Part shown: in pieces, positions 43,820 to 51,725 of the stretch
Numbering within the stretch: the first letter of the stretch is position 1
Layout of the letters: each line of letters starts with the position of its first letter
Source: Mesorhizobium sp. 113-3-3
Lineage (GTDB): Bacteria; Pseudomonadota; Alphaproteobacteria; Rhizobiales; Rhizobiaceae
Direction: 5' to 3'
Length of the DNA: 64,000 nt
NCBI RefSeq assembly: GCF_016756495.1
Contig: NZ_AP023243.1
Coordinates: forward strand, 124,001-188,000
The notes under the pieces: model-generated
Told to the model about the DNA's origin: nothing
The model's database searches: none
The model's input: the letters and a program-made list of their open reading frames with translations, nothing else
Translations under genes and position numbers: made by a program

Positions 43820-44708
43820 TCTTGCCATCGTCGGCGGCAGCTTCGCCGGCCTGTCCGCCGCCATCCAGGCGGCGCGGGCCCGGCGCAACGTGCTGGTGAT
43901 CGACGCCGGCCAGCCGCGCAACCGTTTCGCCGCGCATTCGCACGGTTTTCTCGGCCAGGACGGACGCTCGCCCGGCGCCATCCTCGACGATGCAAGGCGG
44001 CAATTGCTGGCCTATCCGACTGCCAGGTTTGTCCAGGCGCGTGCCGACAAAGCCGTCGCCAACAGCAGCAGCGATTTCGCGATCACCACCGATGGCGGCG
44101 AGACATACAGCGCCGCGCGGCTGGTGCTGGCCACCGGCGTGCGCGACATCCTGCCGGAGGTTCCCGGGCTTGCCGAGCAATGGGGCAAGACCGTGCTGCA
44201 TTGCCCCTATTGCCACGGCTACGAGGTGTCGGGCGGGCCGCTCGGCGTGCTCGCGACCGGCCCGATGTCCCTGCACCAGGCGCAGTTGATCGCCGATTGG
44301 GGCAACGTCACGCTGTTCGGCAACGGCCAGATCGAGCCCGACGCCGAGCAGATACTCGCTTTGGAGAGCAAAAATGTCAGGTTCGAACCCGCGATCGTCA
44401 GCGAACTCAGGGAAGACGGCGCGGGCGGCCTGGTCGTCCACCTCGACGGTGGCCGGAAGGCCGGCGTCAGGGCGATGTTCACCGCGCCGCGCAACACGAT
44501 GGCAAGCCCGCTGGCCGAGCAGCTCGGCTGCGGCTTCACGGACGGCCTGCTCGGCCCGGCAATATCAGTCGATGACCGGCAGCAGACGACAATTCCCGGT
44601 GTCTATGCCGCCGGCGACGCGGCACGCGCGATGCACAACATCGCCTTCGCCGTATCGGCTGGGACCTTCGCGGGCGTGTGCGCCCACCAATCCTTGGTGT
44701 TCGGCTAA
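43809..44708 (+). CDS. Thioredoxin reductase-like FAD oxidoreductase with CPYC centre
   Basis: 299 residues. FAD-binding start YDLAIVGGSFAGLSAAIQAA, redox pair Cys132-Cys135 in HCPYCHGYE, and the C-terminal FAD motif GVYAAGDAARAMHNIAFAV. The NADPH-binding motif usually seen after the CxxC (GGGDSA type) is replaced by LATGPMSLHQAQLI, which is also seen in dithiol-oxidase relatives of thioredoxin reductase such as GliT. It may therefore be a dithiol oxidase or use another partner. The ATG at 43809 has GGAG upstream. Co-transcribed with the Rrf2 repressor; convergent with the DeoR gene (stop codons overlap). Confidence 0.85.
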   Translation: MQYDLAIVGGSFAGLSAAIQAARARRNVLVIDAGQPRNRFAAHSHGFLGQDGRSPGAILDDARRQLLAYPTARFVQARADKAVANSSSDFAITTDGGETYSAARLVLATGVRDILPEVPGLAEQWGKTVLHCPYCHGYEVSGGPLGVLATGPMSLHQAQLIADWGNVTLFGNGQIEPDAEQILALESKNVRFEPAIVSELREDGAGGLVVHLDGGRKAGVRAMFTAPRNTMASPLAEQLGCGFTDGLLGPAISVDDRQQTTIPGVYAAGDAARAMHNIAFAVSAGTFAGVCAHQSLVFG

Positions 44709-45481
44709 AATCCGGCTTCGCCGCCGGCAATGCTGAGCCGCGCGCCGGCCTGTGCCAGCGCCGCGGCGATGTCATGCGGCGGCGAACGGTCGGTGGCGAG
44801 TTCGGAAAAGCCGTCGAAGCCGCAGACCTGGACCAGGCCCTGGCGGCCGAATTTGGTATGGTCGGTGATGACAAGCGAACGCTGGCCGCGCGACAGCACC
44901 ATGCGGGCGAATTCGGCCTCTTCCAGATCATAATCCATGACGCCCGTCACCGCGTCGACGGCGCCGGTGGAGATGATGGCATGGCTGACCGAGAAGCGGC
45001 TGACGAACTCGATGGCCGAAGTGCCGAACGCGGCACCTGAGTCGCTGCGCAATTCGCCGCCGGCCATATAGACCTTGTTGCCGTTGATGGTGGCCAGCGT
45101 GCGGGCGATGTCGGACGAATTGGTGACGACGGTCAGCCGCCGGTGGCCGAGCATCTCCCGCGCCAGGAACGAGGTCGTGGTGCCGGTGTCGAGCATGACC
45201 GATTCGCCGTCGCGGATGGTGGCGGCGACCATGCGGGCAATGATGCGCTTGGCGTCGGCATTCTCGCGCATGCGCCGTTCGAACGGTGCTTCGCCGACCA
45301 TCGACGGCAGGCCGACGGCGCCGTGCATCTTCAGAACCGAACCGTCGCTGGTGAGCGGCTTGACATCGCGGCGCACGGTTTCCAGCGAAACACCCAGCCG
45401 GTCGGCCAGGCTGGCGATGGTGACGGTTCCCTCTTCCTGCAACAGCCGCAGGATCTCGCCGTGGCGTTTGGAATGGACCAT
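44705..45481 (-). CDS. DeoR/GlpR-family transcriptional regulator
   Basis: 258 residues. N-terminal helix-turn-helix GTVTIASLADRLGVSLETVRRDVKPL, then the DeoR sensor domain with MLDTGTTTSFLARE (phosphosugar-binding loop), TNSSDIARTL and the C-terminal VITDHTKFGR. Proteins of this type bind phosphorylated sugars or polyols and repress catabolic genes. It is divergent from the kinase-dehydrogenase cluster at 45994, with phased direct repeats just upstream of its own start, and may control that cluster. Confidence 0.88.
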   Translation of the reverse strand: MVHSKRHGEILRLLQEEGTVTIASLADRLGVSLETVRRDVKPLTSDGSVLKMHGAVGLPSMVGEAPFERRMRENADAKRIIARMVAATIRDGESVMLDTGTTTSFLAREMLGHRRLTVVTNSSDIARTLATINGNKVYMAGGELRSDSGAAFGTSAIEFVSRFSVSHAIISTGAVDAVTGVMDYDLEEAEFARMVLSRGQRSLVITDHTKFGRQGLVQVCGFDGFSELATDRSPPHDIAAALAQAGARLSIAGGEAGF

Positions 45482-45497
45482 TGGGTTTCCCGGCTTA

Positions 45498-45535
45498 GGT
45501 TTTGACCGGTTTTAAGGTAATTCAAGCGCTTTTAA
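45498..45535. promoter_or_regulatory. Phased direct repeats upstream of the DeoR gene
   Basis: GGTTTTGA (45498), GGTTTTAA (45508) and GCTTTTAA (45528) are in direct orientation at 10- and 20-bp spacing, i.e. on one face of the helix. Such arrays are typical DeoR-family operators. They lie 17-54 bp before the regulator start. Confidence 0.6.
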
Positions 45536-45589
45536 AGGGATCAAATCTTGCTTTCGGGCAAAACACCCAAAAAAAGTCACATCTTTTTA

Positions 45590-45618
45590 TTGACAACCGG
45601 GCAACCCTGGCGTGAAAT
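45590..45618 (+). promoter_or_regulatory. Sigma70-like promoter ahead of the structured leader
   Basis: TTGACA at 45590-45595, then 17 bases, then TGAAAT at 45613-45618. It points toward the kinase gene at 45994 with about 370 bases of untranslated or non-coding RNA between. Confidence 0.55.
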
Positions 45619-45624
45619 TCAAGG

Positions 45625-45993
45625 CATCAGCAGGGGTCCGGAGCTGCAACGGGAGGGTGATGGCAGAGCCGCAACTCACTGGCCAGGCGGTCTTGAACGC
45701 GCCTGGCGCAAGGAATTTTCAGATCCGCGGGGGCGGATGCCGGGATCAAAATCCTGGCCAAGGGGCTCGTCGGTGCGGTGCGGGATACCGATCCTGGCGT
45801 CCCGCACCGACGAGATTATTTGCGTTTCTCCCCGCTCTCGTCGCGCTGTCCATGGCGCCTGGTGCATGTCGCCCAAAAGTGACCTCGGTTTGAGAGAACG
45901 ACATGCATAAAAACAAGGACCTAAAGCGCGTCGCATGGATCCGTTTCAACGCGACGCGCTTTAGTCGAAGCCCAGCAAACCAGGGATGATTCC
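45625..45993 (+). other. Highly structured non-coding region (possible leader RNA or small RNA)
   Basis: Roughly 370 bp with no convincing reading frame but four inverted repeats in order: 45683-45706 (CCAGGCG/CGCCTGG), 45766-45814 (13-bp perfect arms), 45864-45906 (GCATGTCG/CGACATGC) and 45921-45964 (14-bp perfect arms). The last two belong to a repeat element. I could not match the first half to a known riboswitch class. It could be the leader of the kinase-dehydrogenase operon, a small RNA, or only accumulated repeats. Confidence 0.45.
45864..45964. repeat. Composite palindromic intergenic repeat
   Basis: Two hairpins in tandem: GCATGTCG (45864-45871) with CGACATGC (45899-45906), then CTAAAGCGCGTCGC (45921-45934) with its exact complement (45951-45964). 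The arrangement of the AAAGCGCGTCGC palindrome is typical of dispersed intergenic repeats in Mesorhizobium and relatives. It ends 29 bp before the kinase start. Confidence 0.7.
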
Positions 45994-46881
45994 GTGATTG
46001 CCGAAGATCGCATCCGCGCCCTGCCCTGCTGGACCGGCGCCATCGAGATCGCCCCCCTGCCCGGCGGCCTGAGCAACGCCAACTATGTGGTCAGCGACGG
46101 TGCCGGACGGCATGTTGTGCGCTTCGGCCAGGACTACCCCTTCCACCATGTCTTCCGCGAGCGCGAGGTGATGACCGCGCGGGCGGCCCATGCCGCCGGC
46201 TTTGCGCCTGCCGTGCACTATTCCGAACCCGGCATACTGGTGACGCAGTTTCTCGGCGCCAGGACCTTCCTCGCCGAAGACGTGCGCGCCAATCTCGGCC
46301 GGGTCGCAGCCCTTATGCGCGGCTTCCACCGGGAGATGCCCAACCATATCTCCGGTGCCGGCTTTATGTTCTGGGTGTTCCACGTCATTCGCGACTATGC
46401 GCGTACGCTCGAGGAAGGCAACAGCCGCAAGCGCAGCGACCTGCCGCGCCTGCTGACGCTGGCCGACGAACTGGAGCGGGCACAGAAATTGCTGCCGATC
46501 GTCTTCGGCCACAACGATCTTTTGCCGGCCAACATTCTCGACGACGGCAGCAGGCTGTGGCTGATCGATTTCGAATATGCCGGCTTCAACACGGCGATGT
46601 TCGATCTTGCCGGCGTCGCCTCGAACGCCGGCATGAGCGACGAGGAATCCTTCGCCTTCCTGACCGCCTATTTCATGAAGGAGCCGGACGCGGCAATCCG
46701 CCGCTCGCACGCCGCCATGCAATGCGCCTCGCTGCTGCGCGAGGCGATGTGGAGCATGGTGTCGGAACTCTATCTCGACGCGCCCGGCATCGATTACGTC
46801 GCCTACACCGAGGAAAATCTCGTGCGGCTCGACGCGGCGCTGGAAAACTACCGGACAAAATACGGGATCCTGAAATCATGA
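45994..46881 (+). CDS. Choline kinase-like phosphotransferase (copy 1)
   Basis: 295 residues of the APH/choline kinase (LicA-like) fold. Nucleotide-binding loop LPGGLSNANYVVS, catalytic loop FGHNDLLPANIL and metal-binding LWLIDFEYAGFN are all intact. It should phosphorylate an alcohol group on a small molecule such as choline, ethanolamine or a methylated amino alcohol. The start is GTG with GGGATGA upstream. It overlaps the dehydrogenase gene by four bases (ATGA), so kinase and dehydrogenase are made together. A related kinase lies at 50063. Confidence 0.82.
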   Translation: MIAEDRIRALPCWTGAIEIAPLPGGLSNANYVVSDGAGRHVVRFGQDYPFHHVFREREVMTARAAHAAGFAPAVHYSEPGILVTQFLGARTFLAEDVRANLGRVAALMRGFHREMPNHISGAGFMFWVFHVIRDYARTLEEGNSRKRSDLPRLLTLADELERAQKLLPIVFGHNDLLPANILDDGSRLWLIDFEYAGFNTAMFDLAGVASNAGMSDEESFAFLTAYFMKEPDAAIRRSHAAMQCASLLREAMWSMVSELYLDAPGIDYVAYTEENLVRLDAALENYRTKYGILKS

Positions 46882-49331
46882 CCTTGCCTGGCCATGCCGC
46901 GATCGTCGTCATCGGCGGCGGCATCATCGGCTGCTCGACGGCCTATCATCTGGCGCGCGACCACAAGGCCGACGTCGTGCTGCTCGAACAGGGCAAGCTG
47001 ACCTCGGGCTCGACCTGGCATGCCGCCGGCCTGGTCGGCCAATTGCGCTCGTCCGCCTCGATCACCCGCGTGCTCAAATATTCGGTCGACCTCTACAGGG
47101 GGCTGGAGGCCGAAACTGGCCTTGCCACCGGCTGGAAGATGACCGGCTGCCTGCGGCTCGCCACCAATGCCGACCGCTGGACCGAGTACAAAAGGCTGGC
47201 GACCACGGCGAAGAGTTTCGGCATGGACATGCACCTTTTATCCCCGGCCGAAGTCAAGGCGATGTGGCCTTTGATGGAAACCGGCGATCTCGTCGGCGCC
47301 TCCTGGCTGCCGACCGACGGCCAGGCCAGCCCCTCCGACATCACGCAGTCGCTGGCCAAGGGCGCGCGGATGCACGGCGCCAAGCTCTATGAGAATGTCC
47401 GCGTCACCGGCTTCGAGATGAAGGGCGGCCGCATCACGGCGGTGAAGACCGATCAAGGCGATATCGCCTGCGACAAGGTGGTGAACTGCGCCGGACAATG
47501 GGCGCGGCAGGTCGGCGCCATGGCCGGCATCAACGTGCCGCTGCAGCCGGTGAAGCACCAGTACATCATCACCGAGAAGATCGATGGCCTGGCGACCGAC
47601 GCGCCGACGCTGCGCGACCCTGACCGGCGCACCTACTTCAAGGAAGAGGTCGGCGGGCTGGTGATGGGCGGCTATGAGCCGAACCCGCAGGCATGGACGA
47701 CCGACCTGCCCGGGGGCGACGTGCCCAACGATTGGGAATTCCGGCTGTTCGACGACGACTACGACCATTTCGAGCAGCATATGACACAGGCGATCGCGCG
47801 TGTGCCGGCGCTGGAAACCGTCGGCGTCAAGCAGATGATCAACGGGCCGGAAAGCTTCACGCCGGACGGCAATTTTATTCTCGGCACGGCACCCGAATGC
47901 GCCAACATGTTCGTCGGCGCCGGCTTCAACGCCTTCGGCATCGCCTCTGGCGGCGGCGCCGGCTGGGTGCTGGCGCAGTGGGTGGTCGATGGCGAAGCGC
48001 CGCTCGACCTGTGGGTGGTCGACATCAGGCGCTTTTCCAACCTGCACCGCGACCGGCAGTGGGTGTGCGAGCGCACGCTGGAGGCCTATGGCAAGCACTA
48101 CACGATCGGCTTCCCGCACGAGGAATATGCCAGCGGCCGGCCGCGCATCGTCTCGCCGCTATACGACAGGCTGAAGCTGCAGCGCGCCGTGTTCGGCTCC
48201 AAGCTCGGCTGGGAGCGGCCGAACTGGTTCGCGCCGCAAGGCGTCGAGCCGCAGGACATCTATTCCATGGGCCGGCAGAACTGGTTTTCGGCGGTCGGCG
48301 ACGAGCACCGGCATGTGCGCGAGCATGTCGGCATCTTCGACCAGTCGTCCTTCGCCAAATACGAATTTAGCGGCCCTGACGCAGCCAAGGCGCTGGACTG
48401 GATCTGCGCCAACGACGTCAGCAAGCCGGTCGGCCGGCTGACCTACACGCAGCTCCTCAACACGCGCGGCGGCATCGAGGCCGACCTGACCGTGGCGAGG
48501 CTGGCGGAGGAGAAATTCTACATCGTCATCGGCACCGGTTTCCGCACGCATGATGCCTCGTGGATCAGCGACCATATAGGCGGGGGCCTCGATGCCGGGT
48601 TGACCGATGTCACCGAGGATTTCGGCACGCTGTCGCTGATGGGCCCCCGGGCCCGCGACGTGCTCAGCGCGGTGACCGATGCCGATGTGTCGAATGCCGG
48701 CTTCCCATTCGGACATGTGCGCGAGATCGCCATCGCCGGCCACCCGGTTCGGGCGCTGCGTGTCACCTATGTCGGCGAGCTCGGCTGGGAACTGCATGTG
48801 CCGATCGCGGCGACAGGCGAAGTCTTCGACGCGCTGATGGCCGCCGGCAAGACGCACGGCATCCGCCCGGTCGGCTACCGGGCGCTGGAATCGCTGCGGC
48901 TGGAAAAGGGCTACCGCGCCTGGGGTTCCGACATCACACCCAACGACACGCCGCAGGAAGCCGGGCTCGGCTGGGCGGTCAAGCTCCGGAAGAACACCGA
49001 TTTCGTCGGACGGCGCGCGCTGGAGAAGCTTGCCGGCGCGCCGTTGAAGAAGCGCTTTGCCGGCTTCACGGTCGACAGTCCCGAAATCGTGCTGCTCGGC
49101 CGCGAGACCATCCTGCGCAATGGCGAGCCGGTCGGCTATCTGACCAGCGGCGGCTACGGCTACACGATCGGCAGGAACATCGGCTACGGCTACGTGCGCA
49201 ACGCCGAGGGGGTGAGCGACGATTTCCTCGCCTCGGGCGACTACGAGCTGGTCGTCGCAATGGAGCGGACGCCGGCCCAAATCCATCTCGAGCCGATGTA
49301 CGATCCGGCAGCGGAGAAGGTAAAGGCCTAG
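46878..49331 (+). CDS. Dimethylglycine/sarcosine dehydrogenase-like FAD and folate-binding enzyme
   Basis: 817 residues. N-terminal FAD-dependent DAO domain (VVIGGGIIGCSTAYHLA), with His48 in GSTWHAAGLVGQLR at the position that covalently binds FAD in dimethylglycine and sarcosine dehydrogenases. A linking FAO_M region follows (about 375-430), then a GcvT-like folate domain (about 430-715) and the GcvT C-terminal domain. It should demethylate an N-methylated amine and pass the carbon to tetrahydrofolate. Coupled to a choline kinase-like gene, so the natural substrate may not be dimethylglycine itself. It shares its stop region (CTAG) with the convergent methyltransferase gene. Confidence 0.88.
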   Translation: MTLPGHAAIVVIGGGIIGCSTAYHLARDHKADVVLLEQGKLTSGSTWHAAGLVGQLRSSASITRVLKYSVDLYRGLEAETGLATGWKMTGCLRLATNADRWTEYKRLATTAKSFGMDMHLLSPAEVKAMWPLMETGDLVGASWLPTDGQASPSDITQSLAKGARMHGAKLYENVRVTGFEMKGGRITAVKTDQGDIACDKVVNCAGQWARQVGAMAGINVPLQPVKHQYIITEKIDGLATDAPTLRDPDRRTYFKEEVGGLVMGGYEPNPQAWTTDLPGGDVPNDWEFRLFDDDYDHFEQHMTQAIARVPALETVGVKQMINGPESFTPDGNFILGTAPECANMFVGAGFNAFGIASGGGAGWVLAQWVVDGEAPLDLWVVDIRRFSNLHRDRQWVCERTLEAYGKHYTIGFPHEEYASGRPRIVSPLYDRLKLQRAVFGSKLGWERPNWFAPQGVEPQDIYSMGRQNWFSAVGDEHRHVREHVGIFDQSSFAKYEFSGPDAAKALDWICANDVSKPVGRLTYTQLLNTRGGIEADLTVARLAEEKFYIVIGTGFRTHDASWISDHIGGGLDAGLTDVTEDFGTLSLMGPRARDVLSAVTDADVSNAGFPFGHVREIAIAGHPVRALRVTYVGELGWELHVPIAATGEVFDALMAAGKTHGIRPVGYRALESLRLEKGYRAWGSDITPNDTPQEAGLGWAVKLRKNTDFVGRRALEKLAGAPLKKRFAGFTVDSPEIVLLGRETILRNGEPVGYLTSGGYGYTIGRNIGYGYVRNAEGVSDDFLASGDYELVVAMERTPAQIHLEPMYDPAAEKVKA

Positions 49332-49960
49332 CTCACACGCAATGCAAGGCCGCGGCTGGGCACGGTATCAGCCTCGCCCGGCATCGAGACATAGGGGCGC
49401 GTTTCTTCGGCACGGGTGACGACGCCTTGCGCTTCGAGCTCGGCGATGCGTGCGGCAAAACCCTGATCCCACAGCGTGTTCTTGACCGTCAGCACGATCA
49501 CCCCGCCGGGCCGGCAGATGCGGATCAACTCGTCCAGCCCTTCGACGCCGACATGGCCTGAGGTGAAGACCCCGGCCGAGACGATCCCGGCATAGGCATT
49601 GTCGGCAAAGGGCAGCGTGCCGCCGAGCGCGAGACAATGCAGCGCGGAATAGACGCCCTTGCGGGCGGCCTGGTCGAGCATGCCCTGCGAGATGTCCAGC
49701 GCCTCGACTTGCGGATAGCCTGATATATCGAGCCATTCGCCGATGAGCCCGGTGCCCGCGCCGGCATCGAGCAACGGCGCCGCGCCACGCGGCAAATGGC
49801 GGGCGATCAGAGCAAGGCAGATCGTCGGATGACGATAACCGGCGGCCGACATGTCGGCATCATAGGTCTGCGACCAGCGGTCATACAGCGCCGCCACTTC
49901 CTCTGGCCGCGTCGCCGCATAGGCCGCGCTGAGCGCACCCAAATGTTTACCGTCCGTCAT
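49328..49960 (-). CDS. METTL27-like class I SAM methyltransferase
   Basis: 210 residues. It starts with an ALYDRWSQTYDADMSAAGYRH region as in the METTL27 (WBSCR27) group; SAM motif I is LLDAGAGTGLIGEWL, then VEALDISQGMLDQA and RICRPGGVIVLTVKN. The substrate of this group is unsettled. The ATG at 49960 is chosen because the frame upstream runs through the start of the divergent kinase gene with unlikely sequence. It converges with the dehydrogenase gene (the two stop codons share CTAG) and is divergent from the second kinase gene. Confidence 0.78.
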   Translation of the reverse strand: MTDGKHLGALSAAYAATRPEEVAALYDRWSQTYDADMSAAGYRHPTICLALIARHLPRGAAPLLDAGAGTGLIGEWLDISGYPQVEALDISQGMLDQAARKGVYSALHCLALGGTLPFADNAYAGIVSAGVFTSGHVGVEGLDELIRICRPGGVIVLTVKNTLWDQGFAARIAELEAQGVVTRAEETRPYVSMPGEADTVPSRGLALRVS

Positions 49961-50062
49961 TGCTGCTCTGTCGCCTGATCGAGTTACGTTCGATCCAATG
50001 ATAGCCAAACGGTGAAAATTGTGGAACCGTCGCGGTGAGAAATAACAGCGTGGGGGCGCGAC

Positions 50063-50959
50063 ATGGCGACGGACGAGGCGCGGGCGAAACTGGCTGCCAT
50101 TCCGGTGCTGGCCGGCTATACCGGGCCGCTGGAGCGTCTTGGCGGCCTCACCAACCTCGTCTTCAGGGCCGGCGATCTCTGCCTGCGCATTCCAGGCAAA
50201 GGCACCGAGGAGTACATCAACCGCGCCAACGAAGCGGTGGCCGCGCGTGAAGCGGCAAAGGCGGGAGTCAGTCCCGAAGTGCTGCATGCCGATGCCGGCG
50301 TGATGGTGACACGCTTCATCGCCGGCGCCGTGACGATGTCGCCGGAGAAATTCCGGGAGCGGCCGGGCAGTCCGGCCCGGGCTGGCGAAGCCTTCCGCAA
50401 GCTGCACGCGTCGGGTGCGGTGTTCCCCTTCCGCTTCGAACTGTTTTCGATGATCGACGATTATCTCAAGGTGCTTTCGACCAAGGACGTCGCCCTGCCC
50501 GCCGGATACCATGAGGTGGTGCGCGAGGCCGGCAGCGTGCGCTCGGCGCTGGCCGCCCATCCGCTCCCCCTCGTCGCCTGCCATTGCGATCCACTCTGCG
50601 AGAATTTTCTCGATACGGGCGAGCGGATGTGGATCGTCGACTGGGAATATTCGGGGATGAACGACCCGCTCTGGGACCTTGGCGACCTCAGTGTCGAAGG
50701 TAAATTCGACGCCGCGCAGGACGAAGAGCTGATGCGCGCCTATTTCGGCGGCGAGGCGAGGCCGGCGGAGCGCGGCCGCGTCGTCATCTACAAGGCCATG
50801 TGCGATCTGCTCTGGACACTGTGGGGGCTGATCCAGCTGGCCAATAACAATCCCGTCGACGATTTCCGCGCCTATGCCGACGGCCGTTTCGCCCGCTGCA
50901 CGGCGCTGATGGAGACGCCGGAGTTTTCACGGCATCTGGCGGCCGTGCGTATGGGTTAA
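50063..50959 (+). CDS. Choline kinase-like phosphotransferase (copy 2)
   Basis: 298 residues, same fold as the protein at 45994 but not closely similar. Nucleotide loop LERLGGLTNLVFRAGD, catalytic loop ACHCDPLCENFL, metal-binding MWIVDWEYSGMND with DLGDLS after it, all as in LicA/choline kinase. It should phosphorylate choline, ethanolamine or an analogous amino alcohol. It is divergent from the METTL27-like gene. Together with the dehydrogenase it suggests a pathway for a phosphorylated, N-methylated compound. Confidence 0.82.
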   Translation: MATDEARAKLAAIPVLAGYTGPLERLGGLTNLVFRAGDLCLRIPGKGTEEYINRANEAVAAREAAKAGVSPEVLHADAGVMVTRFIAGAVTMSPEKFRERPGSPARAGEAFRKLHASGAVFPFRFELFSMIDDYLKVLSTKDVALPAGYHEVVREAGSVRSALAAHPLPLVACHCDPLCENFLDTGERMWIVDWEYSGMNDPLWDLGDLSVEGKFDAAQDEELMRAYFGGEARPAERGRVVIYKAMCDLLWTLWGLIQLANNNPVDDFRAYADGRFARCTALMETPEFSRHLAAVRMG

Positions 50960-50985
50960 AGCAATTCCATATGACGGGCTCCGGT

Positions 50986-51459
50986 CTACCTGAAAACCCG
51001 CTCTATCTCACCCAACGTCACTGTATCGTCAGACTTTTTGCAATACCAAATGATCAGCGCGATGGTGCCGATGGGGAACAATGCCGCAAGGAGTTGATGC
51101 CAACCGCTTCTGTTGATGTCATGCAGCCGGCGAGCGGTCATGGCGAGTGTCGGAAGAAGGACGGCAAGATTCCAAATCGATGAGACAATTTCATTGTTCA
51201 GGACGGCGTCAACTATCACCAGAATGACGGAGACAATGAAAATGAAGAAATAAGAATACCAGAATTCCGAGCGGCTCGCCCTGCCTGAGAAACCCACATA
51301 GTTTCGAAAAAAGCTGGAAACAGCTTCGCCAAAATTCATCGAAGGCGGCATTTCTCCGAACCGATTGGCGCCAGCTGGCGCTGCTCTTAGAACAAATACC
51401 AGCGGCAAGCCGATCAGGATCAAAACGATCAGCCAATGCCATATAGAGAAACTACCCAT
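50986..51459 (-). CDS. DUF805-family membrane protein
   Basis: 157 residues. An N-terminal membrane anchor (IWHWLIVLILIGLPLVFVL) precedes the DUF805 domain: FSGRASRSEFWYSYFFIFIVS, later MTARRLHDINRSGWHQLL and GTIALIIWYCKKSDD. It has three to four more helices and sits in the inner membrane; the family has no agreed function. GC content is visibly lower than in neighbouring genes, which may indicate separate origin. The ATG at 51459 has GAGGGGGC upstream. Confidence 0.82.
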   Translation of the reverse strand: MGSFSIWHWLIVLILIGLPLVFVLRAAPAGANRFGEMPPSMNFGEAVSSFFRNYVGFSGRASRSEFWYSYFFIFIVSVILVIVDAVLNNEIVSSIWNLAVLLPTLAMTARRLHDINRSGWHQLLAALFPIGTIALIIWYCKKSDDTVTLGEIERVFR

Positions 51460-51725
51460 TGCCGCCCCCTCTATCGCAGTTTTGTTGAGATATTGACCTT
51501 GCCCCTTCCGGGCAAGAATCAATCCCGTATTGCGCCCGGAAGGCAACGTACACAGCAAAATATCGATGTAAATACCGGACTTTCCGACCTGAAACTCCAA
51601 CAACTCCGGATGATAGCCTTCAGTCGCCAAACACGTCGCTTCGAAACGACGCCGTGTGACGCGCTCTATGCTTCGTCTCGATGCAATTGCGGACGGAAAG
51701 CCGGCTCACACTTCCTGGAGTCGCT

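Noticed and set aside
45630..45720. Cobalamin riboswitch suggested by the words CCGGAGCTGC and CCGCAACTCACTGG
   Set aside because: The other conserved boxes (GGGAA, the 3' CCTGCC box) and their spacing are missing, and the following genes are not B12-related.
45548..45910. 120-residue open frame in the leader before the kinase gene
   Set aside because: The translation matches nothing I know, has unusual composition, crosses several strong hairpins and has no clear ribosome site.
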